A DNA stretch of 64,000 nucleotides from the NCBI GenBank assembly GCA_027366525.1, contig DAHXKG010000001.1:1-64000 (forward strand), in the 5' to 3' direction. This DNA is from a candidate division FCPU426 bacterium. GTDB taxonomy: Bacteria; Oederibacteriota; Muellerivitia; Muellerivitales; DAHXKG01. The translations under genes were made by a program, and so were the position numbers. Each line of letters opens with the position of its first letter. Position 1 is the stretch's first letter. Under the pieces are notes generated by a model. That model worked only from the letters and a program-made list of their open reading frames with translations, had not been told where the DNA came from and did no database searches. Shown one piece after another: positions 27,472 to 35,468 of this stretch.

Positions 27472-29046
27472 TTAATTTTTTGAAAAAACGCGGAAGTCAA
27501 TTTTAGGAAATATAGGATTCTCGCACCACAACGATTTTGCCAATTTACTTCCTGGTATGTTTTTTTCAACCTGCTTTAAAAGCATCAAGCAATTCTTCAT
27601 ATGGTTTTCTAATCGTTTTCTTGCATAAGAACCATAATTATTATTCTTGATCATAAAAGTCCAATCGCTAGACTGAAACAAAAGAATTTCCCGAACAGCT
27701 TGATTTAATGTTTGAATAATCCATTGTTTTCGAGTATTGAAATGAATTTTCGCCAATTGTTTCAAACGATAACACAATCGAAAATTTATTGGATAAACCC
27801 AATCATTTTTTTCATTAAGCCAATACTCGCCATAGCCATTTTCACCCCACGTGGAAAAGCAAACATCGGATTCGACTGTTGGTTTTATTTTTTTTAAATA
27901 ACCTGTGGGAGTCATGAGTTTTATTTTTTTTTGGTGATCCAATATCTTAAAAAGAAATTCCAAAAAATATATTCCTTCATACCACCAATGTCCAAAAAGT
28001 TCTGCATCATACATTGAAAGAATATACGGACTCTGTTTTAACTTCAAACCCTCAATCTGCTTTTTGCGTTTTTCAAAAAAATCCTGAGCATGAATGCGAG
28101 CCTTTTCTTGTGCCAATTCAGGTTGATAAAGTTTTTTATCTTCAGCTTGATTCGTAATCCGATAATATTTAATTCCAGTAAATTTTCTTGGCTGAGATTT
28201 TAAAATCAGTTGTTCTAACTCCTGACGCATTAAATCAAACCCAACATCTCTATAAAATTCTCGATATTCCGCATCACCAGGATATCCTTCTTTTGAACTC
28301 CAAACTTCTTTGGATGTTTCAAAATCTCTTCCAAAAACCCAAAGGTGAGCCGGAGTATAAATAGGAGCCAATGTTCCTAGTGACGGAAAGGGGCGTGCAA
28401 GCAGGAGGGCGTGTGTATCAACAAGCACAAATTGAATCTTGTGTTCTTTTAATATCGCATCTAGCCCGGTACAAATCCCACATTCTGGCAACCATAATCC
28501 TCTAGGCGCCTTTCCAAAGCAGTCTTGATAGACTTGAATTCCCGCTTGAATTTGACTATGAATTGCATTTAACGGTAAATAGGGAAGTAAGGCGTGTGTC
28601 CCAACCGTTGTTAAAATTTCAATCATTCCCGCATCGGAAAATTTTTTGAATTCTCGTATTAAATTCTTATTCAGTTCAACATCGAGCATATCTCGATATT
28701 TTTTAAATTTATCATCATACATTTTTAAGATGGGATAAAATTCTTTCTTTGATTGCAGTCGTTTTTTTTCATCTTGTAAAAATTTAATCCGTTGATCAGC
28801 ATATTGCAATGCGCGTTCCTGCAATAAATCATCTTGCATCATTGTGAGTAATGTTGGAGAAATCGAAATCGTAATTTGGAATGAAACTTTTTCCTTCTGT
28901 AATCGATTGAATAAGTCTAATAGAGGAAGGTATACTTCAAAAAGAGCTTCATAGTACCAATCTTCTTCAAGAAAATTATTATTAGCATAGTGGCGGATAT
29001 ATGGAAGATGAGCATGTAAAACTAAACCCCAATATGCATGTTTCAT
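27472..29046 (-). CDS. GH57 alpha-glucan branching enzyme (DUF1957 type)
   Basis: A 524-residue cytoplasmic GH57 enzyme. GLVLHAHLPYIRH opens the catalytic barrel; the nucleophile is Glu188 in GLWLPECGICTGLD and the acid/base Asp347 in MYDAELFGHWW. The C-terminal DUF1957 region is present, including WGENGYGEYWLN and SSDWTFMI. This architecture matches characterised GH57 1,4-alpha-glucan branching enzymes from thermophiles and predicts 1,6-branching of glycogen-like polymer. The neighbouring DUF4912 gene strengthens the call, as the two often occur together. No signal peptide is seen. Confidence 0.88.
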   Translation of the reverse strand: MKHAYWGLVLHAHLPYIRHYANNNFLEEDWYYEALFEVYLPLLDLFNRLQKEKVSFQITISISPTLLTMMQDDLLQERALQYADQRIKFLQDEKKRLQSKKEFYPILKMYDDKFKKYRDMLDVELNKNLIREFKKFSDAGMIEILTTVGTHALLPYLPLNAIHSQIQAGIQVYQDCFGKAPRGLWLPECGICTGLDAILKEHKIQFVLVDTHALLLARPFPSLGTLAPIYTPAHLWVFGRDFETSKEVWSSKEGYPGDAEYREFYRDVGFDLMRQELEQLILKSQPRKFTGIKYYRITNQAEDKKLYQPELAQEKARIHAQDFFEKRKKQIEGLKLKQSPYILSMYDAELFGHWWYEGIYFLEFLFKILDHQKKIKLMTPTGYLKKIKPTVESDVCFSTWGENGYGEYWLNEKNDWVYPINFRLCYRLKQLAKIHFNTRKQWIIQTLNQAVREILLFQSSDWTFMIKNNNYGSYARKRLENHMKNCLMLLKQVEKNIPGSKLAKSLWCENPIFPKIDFRVFSKN

Positions 29047-29096
29047 TTATTTTGACTTCGTCTTTAGTATCAATAATTTAAAGTATTAAAAGAATG

Positions 29097-29909
29097 TCAT
29101 AAAGATTTACGATTTGATGAATACGGCGCTCTTCCTGAAAAATCAGCATTTGAAGTCCGCCAAGAACTTATGCCGGAAATTTTTCCTTGAAAGTAATTCT
29201 CCCAAAATTGTTGATCACGAATGGGAATTCCCTCATTCCATTTCATCCAATCTAATGGAGTCTGAATTTCATTAGAGCATGCGATTAATAAAAAGCTGCC
29301 ATTCGCCTTGCTTTTAAATCCAATTTCCACAAAGTATTTTTTCCCAGGTGACGGAACACTTAAATATCGCTGTAATTCATTAACATTTAATTCTATTTCC
29401 GAAATAAGAATGAGAGCATTTAGATTAGTGTCCACAATTTGATACATTCTCAAAACAAGCTGCGCTTTCATAGACTTCATCATCTTAATTTTGGATTTTG
29501 AAATTTCCCAGTGAGCAAAAATCACATATGGATCACGTGGTAAAATAAAAATCCAAGTGGCATCTGATTCTTTTTTAAAATCAGGAATCTGAACTGGAAA
29601 TCCAGGACGCGGTAAAAATTGTTTAACGGATCGCTCTTCATTTCTTTTAGCTTTTTGTACTTCCGTTAATATTTTTTTTGAATTTTTAGGATGAGCTCGT
29701 TTGGTTTTTCTCAATTTAAACACTTGAGATTCTAGCTGGATAACAGATTTTGCCTTTGTTAAGCTATTAGCTTTTTTTAGACGCAATCCAATTTTTTTTG
29801 TACTCGAGACATTCTGAACCGGTGTTGAGTTCAGACTATTGGATTTTCGAACCACACGTTTCTTTTTTATATTTTGATTTTTATCACTATCATCTTTTTT
29901 TCTTGGCAT
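29097..29909 (-). CDS. DUF4912 protein linked to GH57 branching enzyme
   Basis: 270 residues from the ATG at 29909, which has AAGG upstream; an in-frame start 14 codons earlier has no support. The first 120 residues are very basic, Lys/Ser/Asn-rich and probably disordered. The second half is DUF4912: WIFILPRDPYVIFAHWEIS, then a beta-rich segment ending in IACSNEIQTPLDW. The function of DUF4912 is not established; it may bind glucan or regulate the branching enzyme that follows it by 50 bases. The basic tail could contact nucleic acid or an acidic polymer. Confidence 0.78.
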   Translation of the reverse strand: MPRKKDDSDKNQNIKKKRVVRKSNSLNSTPVQNVSSTKKIGLRLKKANSLTKAKSVIQLESQVFKLRKTKRAHPKNSKKILTEVQKAKRNEERSVKQFLPRPGFPVQIPDFKKESDATWIFILPRDPYVIFAHWEISKSKIKMMKSMKAQLVLRMYQIVDTNLNALILISEIELNVNELQRYLSVPSPGKKYFVEIGFKSKANGSFLLIACSNEIQTPLDWMKWNEGIPIRDQQFWENYFQGKISGISSWRTSNADFSGRAPYSSNRKSL

Positions 29910-30398
29910 AATTGAAACCTTATTTAAACCATTTATTCTTTTGATTATCATCTATCTAAAATCTAAAATATTCAATATCTAATTCTCATGTTGATTCTTT
30001 TGAATTTAAACGTTAAACAGAATATCCATTTTTATAATTACTCTTGCAAACAAAAGTAATTTGTATCATTCCAAGCCTTAATTATGTATAGTTCGTTGTT
30101 TCGCAATGATTTTTGGTATTCAAAATGGCCTAAACTAACTTTTAATCTCTGTTTGTTCAAAATCGAAAAATTTTTTAAATTCTGTACCAAAATTATCCGA
30201 CACCGATTTTTACCAAAAACATTTGGATGGAAATCAATAAATTCACATTTTTTATCAACACTTCAAATTCAAAATAACTTCATACCCATCATTGCTACTT
30301 GAGTAATTTTGACTATTGCACCATAAACTAATCTTTCAAACATCAATCAATCGATCTCAAAATGAAAAGCTCTTTACTATTTATCAAATTATTAAACC
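29910..30398. other. 489-base gap without a convincing gene
   Basis: AT-rich spacer between the DUF4912 gene and the DUF190 gene, both on the minus strand. A 72-codon plus-strand frame at 30084-30302 lacks a Shine-Dalgarno sequence and is rich in Phe and Lys as expected from random AT-rich DNA. No RNA gene, strong hairpin or clear promoter is seen, though one for the DUF4912/GH57 pair must lie here. Confidence 0.5.
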
Positions 30399-30754
30399 TT
30401 AATTTTTTTCATCTGTTTCATTTTCCATACTATGATGTAGGACCTGTACATCTTGTATAGTAATCAAACAATGTGTCGGCAGCATAGGTTCAATGATTTT
30501 AAGAAGGCTTAATGCATTATCAGATTTTTCAATAACCTCAATGAGCACTGGCAAATGCTCTGTTGCTTCCAAAATATGTGTTGAGTGAATATGCCGCGTT
30601 ATTCCAAAACTTTCTATCCCTTTATAAACAGTAACGCCTGCTATCCCGGATTTATTTAATAATTCAATCATCGCTTGATATAATAAACCATGCTTCCATT
30701 TTAATGTCTCATCAATATAAATTTTAATTACTTTACATGGGCCTTTAATCCCAT
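30399..30754 (-). CDS. DUF190 protein with apparent 5' frameshift
   Basis: DUF190 is a small ferredoxin-fold family often encoded beside crcB. The readable ORF with a normal start begins at ATG 30671 (90 residues: GIAGVTVYKGIESFG, then the HILEATEHLPVLIEVI core) but lacks the first strand and helix. Those parts are present upstream in the same frame (KGPCKVIKIYIDETLKWKHG) without any ATG, GTG or TTG. A perfect start (AAGGAG, 6 bases, ATG at 30754) exists one frame away. One extra G in the GGG after that AT would restore a protein of about 118 residues. So this is a sequencing error, a real frameshift, or an unusual ATT start. Confidence 0.75.
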
Positions 30755-30785
30755 AATATGCTCCTTGATATTTTATCCCCTAAGA

Positions 30786-31160
30786 TTAAAAAAGTCTTGC
30801 AACCACTACTCCAGCCCAAGTTGCTAACAAACACCCTAAAACATTTGCAAGAATATTTAAAAACCCGAAAGTTATATTTCCCTCTGAAAAATAGCGAAAT
30901 GTTTCCCAACTAAAAGTCGAAAATGTTGTAAAAGATGCACACCATCCAATAGCTAAAAAATAACGTGTATTCGCTTGAAAAACTCCGCGTTCTAAATTTA
31001 AAAATAAAAACCATCCTAGTATAAAAGATCCAATTAAGTTAATGATCCATGTTCCATACGCGAAATGTGTTCCCCATTTTTCAGAAGTCCAATTTGCAAG
31101 CCAATAACGACAAGAAGCTCCTAATGCCGCTCCCATCCAAATCCATAAATATTTAATCAT
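30786..31160 (-). CDS. crcB: Fluoride channel CrcB/Fluc
   Basis: 124 residues with four membrane segments. Dual-topology Fluc dimers export fluoride passively. Family hallmarks are GAALGASCRY at the N-terminus, the pore segment GTWIINLIGSFILG with its Asn, and CASFTTFSTFSWE with the Phe box and Thr residues. The single gene implies a homodimer. It follows the YfhO gene by 17 bases, so there is no room for a fluoride riboswitch directly upstream. The DUF190 gene follows. Confidence 0.94.
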   Translation of the reverse strand: MIKYLWIWMGAALGASCRYWLANWTSEKWGTHFAYGTWIINLIGSFILGWFLFLNLERGVFQANTRYFLAIGWCASFTTFSTFSWETFRYFSEGNITFGFLNILANVLGCLLATWAGVVVARLF

Positions 31161-31177
31161 TTTATTGCATTGCCTTA

Positions 31178-33271
31178 CTATTTAAATCGAAAATTATTTG
31201 AATTTAAAAAATTCCAACTCAGGATGAAAACTATACTACATATTCCAAATAATGCAACAAACAAACCAATCACAAACGAATTAGGCCAGTACAAAAAAAC
31301 CACTTTCGACAATCCTGAATTTGAAATTTCAACAGCCATGAAATATGTATCCGCACGAAAAATAGGTACTGATTTTCCATTAATCCACGCCTTCCACCCC
31401 GGGTCAAAAGCAGTACTAACTACCATATATTTTGGTTTATTGGAATGACTTTGAAATTCCATAAAACAAGGCGAAGCTTTTTCAAAATCAAGCTTATTAT
31501 CATAAAATCCTTGAGGCAATTTTTTATTACATTGTTTCAAGTGAACTACTGATAGTTTTCTCTGTTCTAAAAAAACATCACGTTCAATAAATGCTGATGA
31601 ATTTAAAATTTTTTCAAACTCATTCGATCGTGTTTTACACGTTACTGCTTTACTATCTTCCCAAACACGAGGTTGACTGCCAGCATTTTTAAAAACATTT
31701 AAAAAATCGCTTGAAAAAACTTTCTTATATTTAAAAAAATTTAATGGACCATGAAAAAGTACATATTTAACATTGGCTGCGTCAAACAATCGTCCTTCAT
31801 ACGGGTAACCATGTTCAATATACAATAAAAAATCTTGATATCCTTTTAAAAAGAAAGAGAGATAAGCATTAATAGAATTAATCTGAAACACCGAATTCGA
31901 ATTTGGTTGTAATGAACGGACTAATTCATTACAAGAGCCTTGAAACGTTTCTGATGCCGGAGAAAGAGGTTGTCCATGGACAGCTAAGCTTAAAATTCGA
32001 GAACCTTTTGAAATTTTCTTTATTCTTTCAACAGTTTGAATAACTTTAGCATTTAAATACGGGTTTTTAACCCAACGAATGACTCTAAACGGGATCATAC
32101 CAATATCCATTACCCATAAACCTATGATTAAAAATACTATTTTTTTCCATGGCGAACTTCGCATTTTTTTAAATAGTTGATCGGTCAAAAATCCAACCGC
32201 CGTTAAAGCCGCAAAAATAAATATAAACGATGATTTAGATCTTTCGAGCATAATAAGCCACTTTGGCATAAATGAAATTCCAATACTTGGAAGAGAGATC
32301 ATAAAAAAAAGCCATATAACCGAGCTCCAAGAAAAAAATCGTTCATTTTTATTTTTCAATAAAAACAAACTCATGACCCACAGAATTAAAGGAATTACTC
32401 CAAAGTATAAGTTGAAAATAAAATTTTGATATCGACCTTGATATCCCAGTATCCCAGGGAATCCAAGCGAAGTGGGTTGAAATAAAGTTAGGTAATGGAT
32501 CCACCGAAAACTATATCCATCATTCGACCATCCAAGACGATAAGAAAAATGAAGTTCTCCTAAGAATGGTATCCACTGATTGGCTGTTAAAGTCAGACTC
32601 ATTAAAAATGCAGCTATAATTTTTAAAATGGTTGACCTAGGACGCTGTTGAAAAAGAAGCCAAAACCAAACAAAAATCCAAGTATAAAAAACAAATTGTG
32701 GATACCCAGCCCAAATTTGAAAACTCAAAACTGCTACTAATCCCCAGAATTGTTTCCAAGAAAATTCATCCATGTTTTTTTGTACCAGCCAAAAAATCCA
32801 TGGTACCCAACTCAATGTCGCCAAATGCGTTGGAAATCCCCAGAATTGAACCATTTGGGCAGTACCCGAAAAACTCAATGCACATAATGAACTTGTTATT
32901 TCAGAAACGCGTTGACTGCGCATCCAAAAATAAAATCCAATAAAAGCTAAAAATTCGTGGAATAATGCCATTCCAACAAAAGTTTTCCAAAATCCGAATA
33001 AATTCCATAACCAAAAAAACGGATAAAAAACCCCAGGTTGCCAACAGGCTAATTGGGGAGTACCTGCCCCAATATATGGATTCCATAGTGGAATTAATCC
33101 CTTTTGGAAAGAAAAAATATTAACCCATTTTTCCGGTATTACATACAAAAGCGTATCTGCAAATCCAGGAATCATTTTTTGAGTTAAAATTCCCCACAAG
33201 ATTAGGGTTAATGCGTAACAACATGCCACTACCAAGAAAAACTTGTTTATTTTTTTTGAAGTAAAATCCAC
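31178..33271 (-). CDS. YfhO-family multi-pass membrane protein 1
   Basis: About 697 residues with roughly a dozen membrane helices and a C-terminal soluble beta domain. LIPLWNPYIGAGTPQLACWQPG in the first periplasmic loop and the final AWINGKSVPIFRADTYFMAV are YfhO hallmarks. YfhO proteins are GT-C-like and in Bacillus take part in lipoteichoic acid glycosylation. I take GTG 33271 as start: it lies nine bases after GGGGAGG and within the end of the upstream YfhO gene; ATG codons slightly upstream are alternatives. Role here: probably transfer of a lipid-linked sugar onto an envelope glycan. Substrate unknown. Confidence 0.8.
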   Translation of the reverse strand: MDFTSKKINKFFLVVACCYALTLILWGILTQKMIPGFADTLLYVIPEKWVNIFSFQKGLIPLWNPYIGAGTPQLACWQPGVFYPFFWLWNLFGFWKTFVGMALFHEFLAFIGFYFWMRSQRVSEITSSLCALSFSGTAQMVQFWGFPTHLATLSWVPWIFWLVQKNMDEFSWKQFWGLVAVLSFQIWAGYPQFVFYTWIFVWFWLLFQQRPRSTILKIIAAFLMSLTLTANQWIPFLGELHFSYRLGWSNDGYSFRWIHYLTLFQPTSLGFPGILGYQGRYQNFIFNLYFGVIPLILWVMSLFLLKNKNERFFSWSSVIWLFFMISLPSIGISFMPKWLIMLERSKSSFIFIFAALTAVGFLTDQLFKKMRSSPWKKIVFLIIGLWVMDIGMIPFRVIRWVKNPYLNAKVIQTVERIKKISKGSRILSLAVHGQPLSPASETFQGSCNELVRSLQPNSNSVFQINSINAYLSFFLKGYQDFLLYIEHGYPYEGRLFDAANVKYVLFHGPLNFFKYKKVFSSDFLNVFKNAGSQPRVWEDSKAVTCKTRSNEFEKILNSSAFIERDVFLEQRKLSVVHLKQCNKKLPQGFYDNKLDFEKASPCFMEFQSHSNKPKYMVVSTAFDPGWKAWINGKSVPIFRADTYFMAVEISNSGLSKVVFLYWPNSFVIGLFVALFGICSIVFILSWNFLNSNNFRFK

Positions 33272-35460
33272 ACTCCCATTCCTCCCCATACAAGACATGC
33301 AATTAAACAAAAAAACAGACCGACCCGAAATGTTCGCGGTTTATAAACCAACAATATTTTTTGAATATTGGAATTTAACGCAATTCCACAATATAAGTGG
33401 TCAATTAATATTGGTTTTACATAACAATTATGTGCCGTTTGAAACCTCCAACCAGGATAGAAAATAACAGGAGTAACTAAAAGAGCCTTATGAGTACCCA
33501 GGGCATTTATTTGAATTTTTTGTGGTGAAATTCTTTTTTTAAAAATTAATCGTGGATAAAAAAAACCTTTATCTTGAATACTCGAAACCGTACAAATTTT
33601 AAATAAATTCCAGTGTTGTTTTGAAATACGGCGAAAATCCATTTGCAATGAAGGCATTTCCAAACGAGCTTCTCTAATTGATATCCAAGATGATATAAAA
33701 TTTTTATTTTCAAAAATTTTATAATGATCTAATGGTATTTTTAAATCCACAAACTCAGGCAAATGAATATTTCCAACTGCATACTGAACATTCATAAAAT
33801 TTAATGCTTGTTGAGTTAAAAAAAATGAATAATGGAAAAATGTCTCATACCAATCTTCCGCGCGCTTCAATTGAAGGGTATTATAAAATGGAATGCATTT
33901 TCGTTTAAAAGCTATGGGCCAATTTAAATAAATTTCTTGCTTTGTCATTTGATAAATTGATTTCCAATTTTTTCCATAAACCCATCGCATTTTTTCAAGA
34001 GTATAAGGCGAATAAAAAATAGCACCTTTTTTTTTATTTAATGCCGTTAAAATTTTAGGCTGAATCTTATAATAAGAACTTTTCATCTCCGTTTTAATAT
34101 TCCAAGCAGCTGGCCACAAAGATAAAAGGATTGCGCTCAATAAAAAAATATATCGCATTTTTTCCCATATAACTGATAAAAAAACGCACCCTAAAGACAT
34201 CCAAAAAAATACTCCAAAATGAAAAAAAGGGTGATAGATTCCTAAATCAAAATGGTTCCAAAAAAATGATATTCCAAAAATTATTACGCTCAAAAAAAGA
34301 AAAGTCACTTTTTCCCAATATTGAGTCATTGTTAAAAACGAAGGAATAATTTGAACGACCGATCGTGCTAAATAAAATACAATCAAAGGAATGAAAAATC
34401 CAGAATGAACAATCCATGAAAATCCAGGAAGACTCTTTCTTAAAATCAGGGCTATACCCAAACTACCTGAAAGACTAAATAATATAAATATACCAGCCAA
34501 AGCACTCAACTTGTAGTGAAATTTTTTTTGGATACTTGCCCAAAGGATCAATATTAGCGGGGGAAGCCCAATAAAGAAATTTCTAACCCAAAATTCACCG
34601 TTATAAATCCCTTTTTTTGGATTTCCAAAGCAAAATGGTGAAAAAAAAGTCTTTAAATCACTAAATTTCAAATTATCATAAAAATGAACTCCTTGGCTGT
34701 AATTCGTTTGTTTTAAAAATTCCAGAAACGGAATACCCCATACCGCATTGTAAAAAGCCGCTATTATTACCCCCATGACTAACCCGGGAAATATTTCACG
34801 TAAAAATTTAACCGTAATCCCATGTTCCAATATCAATTCAAGTCCCAAAGCCAGTGTAGTTAAATAACAAAAAACCGGATAACCTGAAGCCATTTGAAAA
34901 GCAAGAGACAGAGAAAAAAATAATAATCCACTTTTTTTTTGTAAAACAATTTGATCCATTGCCCAAAAAATCCATGGAATCCATGAAACACTTAAAACTG
35001 CTATCGGAACAGATACCATTGAAATCAAATTCAGGGAAAAAATAAATATAATTGTGCCAATTAAACAAGCTTGAAATGAAAATTTTTTACTGCTCATTAA
35101 TAAATAAAATCCCAACATGCCCCAAAAATATCCGAATAATAAAATCCAAGAAAAAGCCGTTGAAGTTTTAAAACATTTTAAAAAAATAAATACAATGGGA
35201 TTCGCTATGGCCATTTGTGGATCTGCCAAATAGGGGCTTCCGCCTAGCCCGGCAAATGGATTCCATAATGGAATTTTTCCATTTTTAAATATACTGCTTC
35301 CCCATTTCCATAAGGGGAAAAAGAACCGTGATGAATCCATCATCACAAAAACATTTTTTCCACTGAGAATATTCCAGTAAAAAACACACAATAAAAAAAA
35401 TAATATGCCAATCCCTAAAAAATGTTGTTTGAATCTTAGTTTAAAATAATTAAGTCGCAT
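33247..35460 (-). CDS. YfhO-family multi-pass membrane protein 2
   Basis: 737 residues with many membrane helices. IPLWNPFAGLGGSPYLADPQ is the equivalent of the first-loop motif in the downstream paralogue, and the same C-terminal ending (PGWRFQTAHNCYVKPILIDHLYCGIAL) is found, so the two genes are an old tandem duplication. The sequences are clearly divergent, suggesting different acceptors. The gene is nine bases downstream of the double Wzy gene and overlaps the next YfhO gene, which ties all three to one operon and probably one pathway of surface glycan assembly. Confidence 0.82.
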   Translation of the reverse strand: MRLNYFKLRFKQHFLGIGILFFLLCVFYWNILSGKNVFVMMDSSRFFFPLWKWGSSIFKNGKIPLWNPFAGLGGSPYLADPQMAIANPIVFIFLKCFKTSTAFSWILLFGYFWGMLGFYLLMSSKKFSFQACLIGTIIFIFSLNLISMVSVPIAVLSVSWIPWIFWAMDQIVLQKKSGLLFFSLSLAFQMASGYPVFCYLTTLALGLELILEHGITVKFLREIFPGLVMGVIIAAFYNAVWGIPFLEFLKQTNYSQGVHFYDNLKFSDLKTFFSPFCFGNPKKGIYNGEFWVRNFFIGLPPLILILWASIQKKFHYKLSALAGIFILFSLSGSLGIALILRKSLPGFSWIVHSGFFIPLIVFYLARSVVQIIPSFLTMTQYWEKVTFLFLSVIIFGISFFWNHFDLGIYHPFFHFGVFFWMSLGCVFLSVIWEKMRYIFLLSAILLSLWPAAWNIKTEMKSSYYKIQPKILTALNKKKGAIFYSPYTLEKMRWVYGKNWKSIYQMTKQEIYLNWPIAFKRKCIPFYNTLQLKRAEDWYETFFHYSFFLTQQALNFMNVQYAVGNIHLPEFVDLKIPLDHYKIFENKNFISSWISIREARLEMPSLQMDFRRISKQHWNLFKICTVSSIQDKGFFYPRLIFKKRISPQKIQINALGTHKALLVTPVIFYPGWRFQTAHNCYVKPILIDHLYCGIALNSNIQKILLVYKPRTFRVGLFFCLIACLVWGGMGVWILLQKK

Positions 35461-35468
35461 GCGATTTA

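Noticed and set aside
30084-30302. 72-codon plus-strand gene in the large gap
   Set aside because: No ribosome site, composition expected of random AT-rich DNA, no familiar motif.
30744-30756. Programmed -1 frameshift in the DUF190 gene
   Set aside because: No X-XXY-YYZ slippery heptamer or downstream structure is seen; a missing G or unusual start is simpler.
31161-31177. Fluoride riboswitch before crcB
   Set aside because: Only 17 bases separate crcB from the upstream gene, too short for the aptamer.
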